Source: Glomus cerebriforme
Lineage: Eukaryota; Glomeromycota; Glomeromycetes; Glomerales; Glomeraceae
Reading direction: 5' to 3'
Assembly (NCBI GenBank): GCA_003550305.1
Contig: QKYT01000555.1
Span: 9,470-73,469 of the forward strand
DNA: 64,000 nucleotides
The notes beneath the pieces were generated by a model. That model had not been told where the DNA came from. It worked only from the letters and a program-made list of their open reading frames with translations, and ran no database searches. Both the position numbers and the translations under genes were made by a program. Of this stretch, positions 1 through 11,498 are shown one piece after another; positions within the stretch are counted from its first letter, which is position 1; each line of letters begins with the position of its first letter.

Positions 1-1830
1 TAAACACTATTGCACATTACAATTATTTGTTCATGTCATCACAACTGAAAAAAAAGTATCGCGTTTACTCTATTACAGGTGAAGAATGAAAACAATTCTT
101 TCTTAGATCAAAATGCCTGTAGTCATGAAGAAAAGCGAATTACTCGACTAAGTTACCTTTGACTTACCGGTGAAGCAGGATGGGAAATAAAACCTCTATT
201 ACCAAACTATATGATACAATCCCTTATGTAACTAATCTGAGAAGTCCTATCCTGCCCATAAAAAATGGAGTCATATGTACATTACTATAAGGGTTACTTT
301 AGCCTCGCAGTAAAAACTACCACTCTTATTAATGGAAATTTATATACTTTTTTTAACACTATTTTCTTTATTTTACTAATACCTTCCCTATCCAAAACTA
401 TACTATTCCTATGCCTATCTATCGAAGAGCTTACACTGGGCCTCCCCACCTTTCCCAAATCTTCCATCATTCAAAAACAAAATAACCACCCTACCTCCAA
501 CCTAAGCTCTGAATTATTGGTATTGGCTCTCAAATCAGTTCATATGCATGTATCTCCTCTCAAAAGACTAGATAAATAGTGGGTCTTCAAATTAGCACGA
601 TACATCAAATAAGGTTATAAAATTTGGCTGCTAGTACCAAATTTTAGAAGAGAGAGACTAACAACAAAGTCTTCCAATAATCCAAAGATGAGATCTTTCA
701 ACAACTCCACGTTGGTTCTAATAATTTAATTTTATTAGTGAGGTCTCCTTCATCAGCTTACATGTATTTCCTCTCAAGTACAAGTGATCTTCAAACTAGC
801 ATGATACATCAAGTAAGATTATAAAAGTCGGCTGCTAGTACTAATTTTCAGAATCAGGTGATTAATGACAAAGTCTTTCAGTAAAACCAAATCTTCCAAA
901 TTATTGAAGTTAGGTAAAATAAAAATAGCTTCTTAAACTTAGTTACAGATATATGTCGAACTTTTTCAGAAATCCAAAATTGTTCATAACAACTGGGTAT
1001 TGAAAGCAGAAAGGATGAGAGAAGAATCCATAGACGAAGTATGATTTAAGCTACGCTTGTCATAATTATCACGGCTTAAGTGTAAGTATACAAAAATAAG
1101 GAAAGTATAAGCAAAAAAATTTTTTTTTCTCAACTATCCAATCACACTCAACTCCTTAAGGACATACAAAAAGGATCACCATTTGTGAAACTAAACTAAA
1201 GACAATGTAACAATAATGGGAACCAATCACGTAATAGTGATTGGCTGCAGATCAAATTTCAGATACCCCACTCCCCCTACTTAAAGTAGCAAGTATGAAG
1301 AAGAAAACAGCTTGCTACGCCTTTCCAGGAACTACTCAGAGAGAGGCACCTAAAAGTGACCAGAAAATAAAAACTAAATTAATAAAAAGACTACCAAACA
1401 TCAAACCAGCTGGATTACTTCCTCCTATACCCAGAACATCAAAAAGAGCTCCCTCATTATTCAAGCTCACACTTCAACTTTGCGAAAAGATCTTTACTTC
1501 CAAAGAAACATCACGCTAAGTTAACTCCAGGGTCCACCAGGAGTAACCAACAAGTCTTTCTCGCTGCCTTGTGCAAAAAAGAGAACCTAAGAATACCAAA
1601 CAGCCCCTTAGGTATCAACTTTGAGAAAGACGTTAGTGATTGAAAATTATCATAAACTTGACTTGCGAAGTTTCCTAAAGCTTTCTAGTTAACTCCAGCG
1701 ACATAGCAACACTTTTCCTATGACTAAAAGACCATTTTCTTAGAGCAAAATGGCCGAAAAGTGCAACTTTTCTTTCCCAAACTTCTTAGGAGAAATGAGC
1801 GTAGGGATCATCAAGGAGAGTACCCATCTA
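1..1830. repeat. Repeat-derived block, less AT-rich, with no intact gene
   Basis: This stretch is visibly richer in G and C than the DNA that follows from about 1,835, and it has no convincing open frame: two short frames (265-579 and 1241-1519) have no recognisable domain and no splice-linked continuation. It contains two diverged copies of a ~210-bp unit (see 533-960) and a second small repeat, GTTAACTCCAG, at about 1519 and 1687. The composition edge and internal repeats suggest the remains of a transposable element or of a repeat cluster cut by the window edge. The family is not recognised. Confidence 0.45.
533..960. repeat. Two diverged tandem copies of a ~210-bp unit
   Basis: Copy 1 (about 533-745) and copy 2 (about 750-960) share the ordered blocks CATGTAT..CCTCTCAA, GATCTTCAAA-like followed by TTAGCA or CTAGCA, GATACATCAA, TTATAAAA, GGCTGCTAGTAC, and ACAAAGTCTT followed by CCAA. 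The copies differ by many substitutions and small indels, so the duplication is old. The GGCTGCTAGTACC to CTTCAAATTAGCA part also occurs in inverted orientation at about 2027-2090, inside the retroposed element next door. Confidence 0.6.
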
Positions 1831-2009
1831 TATAGTAAGATATTTTTAAAGTTTAAAAAATTATAAATTAATATATCTTTTTATATATCAATTCTTTAAA
1901 TATAAAACTATTATTATCATTAGATGCATTTTATTAAGAGAAATATATTTTATTCATTTATGATTACTGGATCTTAAAATATCTCAAAAAATTAAAAATT
2001 TTAAAAGTT

Positions 2010-2422
2010 AAATTTTTATCTTATTAGCTGGTACTAGCATTCGGTCTCTAGAAACTTATCAATATTTCATGCTAATTTGAAACCCATGTGATTGAAGAAA
2101 GATACAGATGAACTGGGTGAAGGATATTCTGTTTGAGAGGAGATTCAGGAAGACTGGTTGAAGGGATTATTTTTTGGTTCTAGTACTGGAGTATAGGAGA
2201 GAATCAGAGTATAGTTTGCATCTAAGAAAGTCTTGCTTTCAGTCCTCACTCTGAGGACTTATATTATGTAAGTGTGACAAGCAAAGTTTTTTTAAGTTAT
2301 GTTAGAGGGTGAAATATGGAAATAATTACTTTATGGTCTTCGCTTATGTGCATTGTATTTCAAATAAATAAAGTTTTTCTATTCTGTCTTGTCTTCAAAA
2401 AAAAAAAATTTTTATCTTATTA
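2010..2422 (+). mobile_element. SINE-like retroposed element with 17-bp target-site duplication
   Basis: The insert runs from about 2027 to 2405. It ends in two overlapping AATAAA signals (2363-2371 region), a T-rich stretch and a run of about 12 A. It is flanked by a perfect 17-bp direct repeat, AAATTTTTATCTTATTA, at 2010-2026 and 2406-2422. Poly-A tail plus long target-site duplication is the signature of target-primed reverse transcription by LINE machinery. There is no open frame, so the element is non-autonomous or a retroposed transcript. No clear tRNA-like A and B boxes were seen, so its promoter origin is unknown. Its 5' part is the inverse of the unit repeated at 533-960. Confidence 0.7.
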
Positions 2423-3387
2423 TTAAAGAAATAACAATTTGGTTAATATTTATTTTATTTAAATTAATGCTAAGATAAATCTAACAAGTTAATTTAATCA
2501 ATTACAGAAAGGAATTCTATATAATAAAAGTAATATAATATACATACTAAATTATTAAAATATAATTCTAAGTAGTTATATTGCATTCCTATTTTTTTTT
2601 TTTTTTTTTAAAAAAAAAAAGAATTTAGAAAATTAAATCATAAATATTAAAAACTTCTTTAGCCATTCTATTTAAGAGAAATATTGCTAATATATATATT
2701 TTTTTAGAAATATGAAATATTAAAGATAAATAGAAATAAGAAATGAAAAAATTTTAAAATAAGCTTCAATACAATTAATAAAAATGACAAAATAAGAAAT
2801 TATTTAATCTTTATATAGATCAAATTAACCAAAATTGCGTATTTAAATAAGGTTTCTGATCTACATTAAAATGAATACGGATATTTTCTGATTATTATAG
2901 TTGTGTTAACAAAAACAGGCAATTTCAACCCGAAAGAAAAATATAAAATATGCTTGATATAGTATAGAAAAACATACAATAAATTTATTTGATTGTCTTA
3001 ACAAAGTTAGATGTACATATATAAAAAACTTTATTCCTTTTAATTGTGTAAACAAACAAAAAAAAAAATTTCGTTAATATGTACAAAATAGTAGAACAAA
3101 TATAATTTTATCCAATCAAACAAATTTAAAATAACACGATTCAAAATTAGGCAAGTAGCTATTTATGGTTATTTATATAAAATGTAAAAGACAATAACGA
3201 CAAAGAAAAACTAGAAATATATAAATGGAATTTGATTGTTATGAATGTTAAAAGACAATTTTTATTAAACTAATTACAAAGGCTTGGCATGCATAAAAAA
3301 AATTAATATAAACAGCCAAAGTTCGTTGATTGAAAAAAGCAGAATTTTATTTTGTAAAAAAAAAAAAAAAGAAAAAATTCTAAAATA
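2423..3387. other. Intergenic AT-rich DNA upstream of the EndoU gene
   Basis: No open frame or RNA gene could be supported. It contains a T-run/A-run junction at about 2592-2621 (T about 19, then A about 10) and several shorter A and T runs. The last part should include the promoter and 5' leader of the gene starting at 3388; an A-rich stretch of about 15 precedes that start codon. Confidence 0.6.
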
Positions 3388-4555
3388 ATGACGACTCCTA
3401 CAGAAAAGGAATTATCAAATGTTAAATTTGCTTTGGAAAAACTTTGGGAACTAGATGAGAATAGGTTAGAACCTGGTGTCGATGTATGTAATTTAATTCA
3501 TTTAAAAGTGAAAGTTTAAAAAAGTTTGGATTTGGTTATAAAAATTTTATAAATTTTTATTTTTATAGTATGCTCTTAATTTAACTTTAGCTCGTGGAAG
3601 AAGTAAAGTATCATTTTATCTTACTTTATATATATATTTTTTTTCATTAAATCACAATTCTCTGATAAATTATTTCATTTATAGACGATAATACATCAAA
3701 AAAGTTATTTCAATTTGTAGACGGAAAAGTTGGTAAATTACCAACTTATCAATTTTTTTATCATTTACTTGATAATTACATTCCACAAACAGGAATTCCA
3801 GAAGAAGTTGATAATCATGAATTGAAAGAAAATCAAGCTTTTATTAAAGCATGTTTACAAACTTCTCCAATGATTTATACTTACAATTATTTAAAAGCTA
3901 AAAATAAATTTACAGGAAATTTAGCTGAATTTGAAAAACAACTTCTCAAAATTTGGTTTGATTTATACAAAAGAGAAGGTACTGATGATTCTTCTGCTTT
4001 TGAACACGTTTTTATTGGCGAGGTTAGGGATGGTGAAGCAAAAGGTATGATGAGTTATATCTTGTGATTCGTTAAAAGTTTTGCTTGATCAGAAATTAAA
4101 ATAATCTTGTGAATTTTGTGTAGCATTTCATAATTGGGTTACGTTTTATTTTTATGAGAAAGCTGGTAAAATTGATTATGAAGGGGTTGTATTAAACAAA
4201 AAGAGCAAAAATAACCAAGAAGTAAGTTCTCTTCACTTATAAAATTGTACTCGTATTAAAAACGACCTCTAACAACATTTCATTTCCATATTTCTAGCCT
4301 GATCCAAATTCTCATGTAATTTCTATAAGATTTACATTTGAAGGAGCAAAAAAACCATTTTCAACTTCATTTGTTGGTACTTCTCCAGAATTTGAATTAT
4401 CGATGTATACTCTACTATTTTATATTAATAGACAAGATACTAGAGTAACGCTTGATGATGTTGATTTAAACATCAAAGTTTATCCTTTTTTTGAGAAGGG
4501 TGGTGATGGTACTAGATTAATAGGTTCTGCTTTTCCTATGATCGTTAATAATTAA
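3388..4555 (+). CDS. EndoU/XendoU-family endoribonuclease
   Basis: Five exons can be joined in frame (3388-3483, 3569-3602, 3685-4044, 4124-4221, 4298-4555), giving 281 residues, a usual size for a single XendoU domain (Pfam family of poly(U)-specific endoribonucleases). Recognisable family blocks in order are LWELDENRLEPGVDY near the N terminus, FVDGKVGKLPTYQFF, ENQAFIKACLQTSPM, WFDLYKR, FEHVFIGEVRDG, FHNW, and GTSPEFELSMYTL. The histidines in FEHVF and FHNW fit the catalytic pair of the family, and a lysine in the KKPFS segment is a candidate for the third catalytic residue. The family cleaves RNA at uridines, metal-dependently in animals. No signal peptide is visible, so a cytosolic or nuclear role is more likely than secretion; this is inference. 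It ends convergently to the next gene. Confidence 0.88.
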
Positions 4556-5366
4556 TAATAGTTGTGGGAAAGCATCACGTGTTAACTTTCGCGTGTTATC
4601 GTGATATTATAATTAATTGATTCGACCATTGTATTTTCTTTCAATTACATTTATTAAAGGACAACAACAATTTACTATTGACGTTGACCTTTGTAATAGT
4701 GTTTTCCCTTGTAAAAATTAAATATTCAATTGTATGTTACTGAAACATTCGTCATTTAAATTTCGTTATCCAATAAACAGCAAGAAGGTACTCACGTAAA
4801 ACGTGGTTAACGTTAACTTACGTCATAAAAAAAATACGTTGTACGTCATTGTATGACTTAACACATTTACGCAGGCTTTCTCTAATAGTATATATATATA
4901 TAAAAACAAAAAAATCCTTTCATACTATTTTTCTCTCAGGGAATATATATATGGTTTGTCACCCAATGAATGCGTATACATAACAAGCCAAATTTGGCAA
5001 AAGTTAACTTTATAGTAACTTTTATTCCAGTCTTATTTAAATAAAATTAACCGTTAAAGGAAAACGCCAAATACGAAGAAATTAGCCAAAAAATTTTTTC
5101 ACATGTAGACCGCAATAGCGAAAATAACGAACATAGCGAAGACAACAATAGTATTAATTAATAAATACACTGTATTTATTTTATACATAGCAAAGAAAAG
5201 AGAGGAGAAAAACTGAAAAAAAAATTAAAATTTAATAAATTATAATATTTAAATATTTAATTTCGCTTATTGATATGAAAAGGGTTAAATTATGTTATGT
5301 TATTTAAAAATAAACTAATGCATTATTAATACCGTGTGAAAAAAAAAATATCTCACTGGTTGTGAT
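4556..5366. other. Convergent intergenic region with GTTAAC and ACGTCA-like motifs
   Basis: This is the space between two convergent genes, so it is mostly 3' flank. It holds an imperfect inverted repeat around 4573-4604 (ATCACG to CGTGAT), several GTTAAC sites (4579, 4806, 4812, 5003) and ACGTCA/ACGTCAT half-sites near 4824 and 4850. No gene is supported. Whether these motifs are functional cannot be told from sequence alone. Confidence 0.5.
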
Positions 5367-6102
5367 TTAAAAAGCCATCATTCTCCAACCATGAGCGTAA
5401 GCTAAGCCAAAAATGGCTACTAAAAGACCAAATTCTATAACACCAAAGAATAATCTAATTATTTTATTATCTACTAAGGCTTCAATAAGCAATAAAATAA
5501 TCGCTACTCCTAAATAGAACCAAGTTATAATTTCAACGGCCACTGCTGATCCACGTGAAATTGAATTCACGACTAAAGCTGAAAGTAATCCCAATAAAAG
5601 ATCACGTGCCAAGTTTGCGACTCGTTTCGCTCCATTCCCATCACGTCCCTAATAATAACAGAATGTTAACAAAATATAAGAAATGAATGTATCGGAAAGA
5701 ATAAATATAAATTACTTACGAAACGAAATTTTTTAGTTTTGGTTTGGTCACCCCTCTCTCCACCATCTGCGCCACGATTATTTCTATCAGTATCTCTCGT
5801 GGAATAATGTAAAAACCTGGACAATTTAATTATTTTAACAATAACACAAAAATAAGCGATATGTATTATGATAATTATGATAAATTAAAAAATTTTTTTT
5901 GATACACTTACGAGACAAGTGACCAAATAAACCAAAGAATCCAAAAGGCAACCCATGTATTACGAACAGACCTCCTCGAAATGAAAGCTTCAAATCCTTG
6001 AGAGGATGAGTCAGGTGCTTGAGCAAGAGTAGGAAGAATATCACTAAAAAATTTCGCAACTATTAAAGCAGTTGCTATGCGTGTTGAAGTTGAAACTTGC
6101 AT
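5367..6102 (-). CDS. Small multi-pass membrane protein, function unknown
   Basis: Three exons on the minus strand (6102-5912, 5816-5720, 5648-5367) join in frame with good GTAAGT donors to give 189 residues. A segment WVAFWILWFIWSLVSFL (about 49-66) is strongly hydrophobic, followed by a charged loop rich in D, R, G and K (about 67-105). Two or three further hydrophobic segments follow (LLLGLLSALVV, IITWFYLGVAIILLLIEAL, LFFGVIEFGLLVAIFGLAYA), so it is probably an integral membrane protein with about four helices. I do not recognise the family. The start was chosen because the M is followed by a well-formed frame and the upstream sequence is AT-rich leader. Its 3' end faces the EndoU gene. Confidence 0.75.
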
Positions 6103-7223
6103 TGTTATTATTTTGTATTAAAAAACAAAAAAAATAAAAAGGAAGAAAATTCGTGTTCAAGTGAAAGAATTTGTTGCTTGAGGAAAAAGCGTTCTCTATC
6201 TGTTATTTGGTCTATTTATTTTTAAAAAAAAAAGAAATTAATGACATAATTTAAATAATTTGTAACGTAAGGAAATTAGATGAGGAAATGTGGGAATAAT
6301 GATGTGATATTTTACATAAAAATTATGACGCGGTTAAAATTTTGGCTGGCCCAAATTATACTAGTGATTTTCACAAACCCTAAATTCTACTTAATTATGA
6401 CGCGAGAATAAAAAAAATAGCATAGTTTCGGACTTGGGTAAATTTATTTTTTATAACAAACAAATTTTTTTTTTTTTTTTACAGAATTAACGGAATTATA
6501 TTTTATCCAGACAATGCTTTGAATGCGTTCGTGATGTCTAAAATAGATAAATGAAATTGCGTTATGAATAACTTTAATATCACCCCCCCGTCATTTAATG
6601 AATAATGATTAGACTTTTATAGTGTATGAGCATTGACCATTGAAAGAAGCATGTGAAGTAAGTTTAACAGATGAATTTTAAACTGATTACTAATAAAGTT
6701 ACAATAACAATGATTAATAATAATCTTTATAACAATGAATTTTCGTTACAATTTTCATTGAATAAACAAATTTTACATGGATGTGGCAGAAATTTATTAA
6801 TAATCATAATATTGAGGCATCAAGTTCCAATTAGCCCAAATCAAATATCAAAATCATCTGATTTTAGGAACATGAGGTGATTTTTAAATGTAAAAAGTAA
6901 GCTAAAATAGGCACAATGGGATTGTACGCTGGTTACCAAAATTTTTCGCCGTCTAATTTTTTTAACGACGGAAATTATTAAAACCTAAAATTAAATTTAG
7001 TTTTTTTATTATATTGTTATTAAATGTACTTTTAAATTAATGCATGTACAATTCTTTTTTTATGCAAATTAAAGCATACATTTGTATAATCTATAAATCA
7101 AATCCTATTTTTTGTTATTGCAACATCAACTTAATTCTATTAAGTGTACTACATACAAAAGATGATTTTGCAAAATATTCCCTATGTAAAAATTAAATGT
7201 CTTTTTTTTTTAATCACTTAAAA
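6103..7223. other. Intergenic region, nothing supported
   Basis: This DNA lies between the membrane-protein start (6102) and the PAQR gene stop (7224). It contains a T run at about 6464-6480, a C run at 6583-6589, and one short frame (6671-6880) without family resemblance or coding-like neighbours. No RNA gene was seen. Confidence 0.5.
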
Positions 7224-8539
7224 CTAAGGATTGACCGGACAATGTGCATATCTTTGTTGAAAAAACCATAAAGAAGCTTTATAATGTTCGTAAATTCCAA
7301 TACATACACAAACGTGCCATACTGAATGACTGTGAATTCCAAATCTATCCAATTTTCCAGGCCATTTTCTTTCAGGAAATCTATTTGCATAGATCCAAAC
7401 ACCTGTAAGATAGGCGAAAATGCTGGAAACTATAGGTTGAATAAAATTAATTGTATGATCGAATCCGTGAAGTAAAATTTTATGTGCTAAAGGAAATAAT
7501 CCAGAACAACCAAGCATTAAAAAAAGCACAACACGGAACAAACGGAATTGCTTTGTGTCAAACCACGGGAACAATGAGCATGCTATTGGAATAAGACCGG
7601 ATAGCGATGTAAAGGTAATATAAAATATACTTAAAGATGTTGAACAGTAAAAACTGTAATATTCAGTAATTAAAATAGAGGCTGTGATTAAGAGAGATAT
7701 TCCAATATAATCAAATGTAGCTGCACATTTCATTACTGGAATGTGTGCACAATGGATAAATGTATGATACATGACCGAGCAAACCAAGCTGTTAATCAAT
7801 AAAATAATTTTGTTTAATAAAGGTTCCCCCAAAAAAGAAATGAAAAGAAAAGAAAATTATGGAAAAAAAATACCATTTTGCTGCAGCCGTGAAAAAAATT
7901 GCAAAAAAAAGTTTATCGAACATAGTTGCATGTTCCAAATGAGTGAAGATCGAATAAACACCTAGACACAAAAAGAACACAAAACCTAGAAGATGTGTCC
8001 AAATATTACAAGTTTCATTGTGAAGCCAAAAGATTGATTGGAGACATTGCTTTTTAGTTGACAAGAAACGATATCCAGAACGAATGTATCTATGAAATAG
8101 AAAAAAGATTTATTTAACTTCTATGATGTGTATAGTAATGGATAATCTTATAACATATTAAATGAATACACAATATTAACTGATTTATTTATTTTTTACA
8201 TATGTATACTTACGGATTTTCTTGCCACTCTTTGGGCAACTCCTCAAAGTGCAATAAACGATATGCACCTAATTTTGCGGCTATACTTATAGCATTGTAG
8301 GTATCAACCACATGCTGGTCCACACATTTGAGGATCCCGGTAGAGTCAATATCTTCCATCTCTCTTATTGTTTCCCGAAGGAAAGAAGTTGGCTCATCAA
8401 CTTCAATATACTTTTCTTCCTTTTGATACATTTTGAAAGAATAAATAAAAAAAACTATAAAGAATGTGAAAAATAAAAAGTATTTAAGGATATATGAGGT
8501 TTTTTTTGTTTGAAATGAATAAACCGATTGGGAAGGCAA
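7224..8539 (-). CDS. PAQR family (adiponectin-receptor/hemolysin-III-like) seven-helix membrane protein
   Basis: Three exons (8539-8214, 8089-7874, 7788-7224) give 368 residues. The N-terminal part has one hydrophobic segment (about 19-34). After it come the PAQR signatures: LPKEWQENPYIRSGYR, SIFWLHNETCNIWTHLLG, CLVCSVMYHTFIHC, and HSHSVWHVCVCIG near the C terminus. The His in SVMYH and the two His in HSVWH-type motif are the zinc-binding residues of this family. Fungal members (Izh proteins) take part in zinc and sterol homeostasis; animal ones are ceramidase-linked receptors. The second intron (7873-7789) is inferred from the conserved CL..S..YH block: reading through it would give a frame that stops after an AT-rich peptide. 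The extra N-terminal hydrophobic segment is unusual for the family core and could be an additional helix or signal anchor. Confidence 0.88.
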
Positions 8540-9882
8540 AAAAAGTAAAGTGGTTTTATATTCTTGGTCTATTTATAGTTGTTTGTAAATATGCACTTCG
8601 GTATTTATGGACAAACCGAGTTTATGAGAAACAAACAAACCAAGAATATAAAACACTGCAAAGAAAAAAAGGAAAAAAAAAAGTAAGTACTCGGACGGTC
8701 GGAAGAGAATATAAACGAAAACTATCTTTTGTGGTCAAATTTTGGGGTTACAGTCACGTTCCTGCATTTTTCATTGATCAAATACATCAAATACATATTC
8801 ATTGCTTATATTCCAAAAAAAATTATAAATAACGAATGAATCTGTGAAAAAGTCTCGAATATTGGCTGCAGTAAAGATTGATGGGCTTTTCCGATTTTAA
8901 GATTTTCAAAGTAGATTAACCAATCTCAATTTGGAATATAAACCACTTTACCATTCCTTTTCCGTATCCACTAATTCATTGTTATTCCGATAGGTGATCA
9001 ATAGCGCCATCTAATTTATAGCCTTTAATTTGTAACACTGAAGAATCCAAAAAGCCACGTTTATTACGTCTAATGTAAATCTGGACAATGATATATTAAC
9101 AGTTAACACAGTTCAAGATTTAAATATATTATAATATGATTAAGTAATATCCTATAAAACACACTTATTTTTAAAAAAGTTACGATATCCCTTTAAAAGG
9201 CAAGTTATTTTTTCTTATTTATCCGCCCTTTATAGTCAAGTAATTAGTGATTTGGAATTTAAAATTCAATTTAAGGCCATTTATGTTATTTCATTTATTC
9301 ATTTAAGGCCATTTATATTTAATATCACATGAATGATGCTCTTTTCAGAAAAATAAAAAGAGTCTTTGAATATGCTAATATCAATGTCAATTTGAGATTG
9401 ATCAGCATTATGAATTTTTTTTTTGTATATCTCATTTATCATACAGATTTATTTGTTTCACCTCTTTTCGTTTATATACGGTAATGGAACATCAAAGAGC
9501 CTCATGAAAACAACATGCCGTTTGTTTATCGCCGTTTTCAAAATGGTGCTACCCAATACAGAATATATAATAAAAAATTATCAGATTACCCACTGCCTAT
9601 AGTACCTCCATAGTACAGTACTCATTAGTACTAGAAGGATTTAATATATGATGAATATATGCAAATTATTTAAGATCTACATTAAAAATATGCTATATTG
9701 AAACGAATACTTTACATGGGAGATATAGGCAGTTGATCATCTAGTAATCTCATTGTACAATACCGACTGAGAACAGCAATAATAATAAATCGGGTTATTA
9801 AACCGATATGCTTTTTTGATCAACAATATTTTTAATAATTTAACATTAATATTTAAAGTAAAACCGTATCTTAATGATTTAT
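8540..9882. other. Intergenic region with a short direct repeat
   Basis: No gene is supported. A 16-bp sequence, ATTTAAGGCCATTTAT, occurs at 9269-9284 and again at 9301-9316 (period 32). A plus-strand frame at 8494-8832 overlaps the first exon of the PAQR gene in antisense and is lysine-rich with no domain, so it is not called. The first few hundred bases should hold the PAQR promoter. Confidence 0.5.
9269..9316. repeat. 16-bp direct repeat, period 32
   Basis: ATTTAAGGCCATTTAT occurs twice, separated by a T-rich spacer. Two copies only; meaning unknown. Confidence 0.6.
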
Positions 9883-11376
9883 TTAGTTGTCACTTGAATC
9901 TTCTTCATCCTCATCCTCATCATCATCATCTCCTTGATTCCAAAACTCATGATTTGGATTTTTAGTCAATAAATCATCATCATCATTGTCTATGAATTTT
10001 TACAAATAAGAATTTGAAAACAAAAAAAGCACAAAGTACAAGTTTCTCTCACCTTTTTCACGAGCTTGAGCATATTCTACTTGTAAATCTTTTAACCAAT
10101 CATTTTGAACCTTAACAATTTCTGTACTATCTTCACATTGTACATATTTTGATAATAATTCTCTAATCATTAAAGAAATAGCAAAAAAAAAAGTGTTAAT
10201 AATGTTCGCGTTTTTTTTTGCAAAAGAATTTTTTTAAAAACAAATCTTGATTTGCGATAAATAATTTTTACCCGTTAAGTGTGAGAAATGAATGACCCCA
10301 TTTAAATTTTGATAATAATTCTTGAGCATACTCTTTGAATCCTATACAGATAAAAATAAATAATAAAAAATGAATATAATTATAGCTTATTATAGTCGGT
10401 TTGTTATGATTGTGCAGGAATAAATGTTTAAACATTAATGATCTGTGTAGAAAAAAATTTTTACCGGTTATATAAAAGCAAGCGGCATATGCTTCAACAC
10501 AATTCAATTTCCAAGGACGGCCATAATTCACAGGATTTGTTGCTACTAAATACGGTACTACATAAAGAAAAATTTGGGTTTACCACGTATTTTAATATGA
10601 ATGATAATCGGTAAAAACGGTATAATTACATAATCGATCGTTCCCAGTTCTCAATTTATTGAATGGTACATTATCTAATTTTGACCAAGAACAATCAATT
10701 ACGGCCATTCCAAATTCCTGTATGATTGTTCGATCTGCTGGAGAAACTGCTTGTTTTCCTTCTGGGCTAATAAATTATTAAAATCAAAATAAATAAACTA
10801 AAGATATAAAGATGATAAATAACTTTTTACCTTAAAACAATTCCCCGAAATCTAGTTGATACTTTTAATTCTTTTACTATACCGAATCTGACCAATTTTT
10901 TACCTGAACATTTTTTTGGATCACAATGTTCAAAATCCTACATATGTTAAAATAAATTAATAAATATTAATTAAAATGTGAGTAAAGGATTGAATGATTA
11001 GAATGAAACTTACCCACATTCCTAATGGCATAGGAATGTTACTGCCTTGTTGATTATGCGACGACGATGGAGATGAATTAAAAGAAATTTAGCAAACCAT
11101 TTAATATCACAGAATTACCAATTCATATATTTAAAACCTTTACGATCTGAATCAATCATGTCTGTTTCTCCACGATCAAAAAAATTTTCTTCACTAATGA
11201 TAAATTCATTTAACATAAAAAAAATAATTGGTTAAAAAAAAATACATTAATTATGAATCAACTTATTCATTATTAATTGAAAAATGCTCCTTATACCAAA
11301 TATGTACATTTTTAGACTTTCTATTAGAAACAAAATTACGTTGTTGTCCATTACCCTTTCCTTTATTTTTACCCAT
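9883..11376 (-). CDS. TSR3: TSR3, 18S rRNA aminocarboxypropyltransferase
   Basis: The product transfers the aminocarboxypropyl group of S-adenosylmethionine to a hypermodified pseudouridine in the decoding region of 18S rRNA during 40S maturation. Hallmark blocks are seen in order across several exons: [101 protein letters not shown], and [15 protein letters not shown]. The protein ends in a very acidic D/E-rich tail (last ~30 residues), as in many fungal TSR3 proteins. The N terminus ([11 protein letters not shown]) is basic and low-complexity; the boundary between the first two exons is uncertain because two donors (at GTATAA or GTCTAA) both keep the frame. The gene diverges from the RNA cyclase at 11499 with only 122 bases between start codons. 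Confidence 0.93.
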
Positions 11377-11498
11377 TCTCCTTATGCCATGTAACTTCAA
11401 ATTCAAATAAAATTTAAACAATTATTGTTAATGCGCCTCAAATATATTTTCTCACAAAGATCGACAATTTGATGAGATTATCATTTTCATTCTTAATC
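11377..11498. promoter_or_regulatory. Short shared promoter of TSR3 and the RNA cyclase
   Basis: Two start codons face away from each other 122 bases apart, so both promoters must lie here or overlap the first exons. A GATGAG sequence at 11471-11476 (within TTGATGAGAT) resembles the PAC motif of fungal ribosome-biogenesis promoters, which would suit TSR3. The match is short and could be chance. Confidence 0.4.

Noticed and set aside
265..579. Open frame with hydrophobic start on the plus strand
   Set aside because: No domain, no splice partner, and it overlaps the diverged tandem repeats; likely a chance frame in repeat DNA.
1241..1519. Basic open frame of 92 codons
   Set aside because: Begins without ATG, lies in the repeat-derived block and resembles no protein family.
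8494..8832. 112-residue lysine-rich frame antisense to the PAQR start
   Set aside because: Overlaps a well-supported exon on the other strand and is built mainly from A-rich codons.
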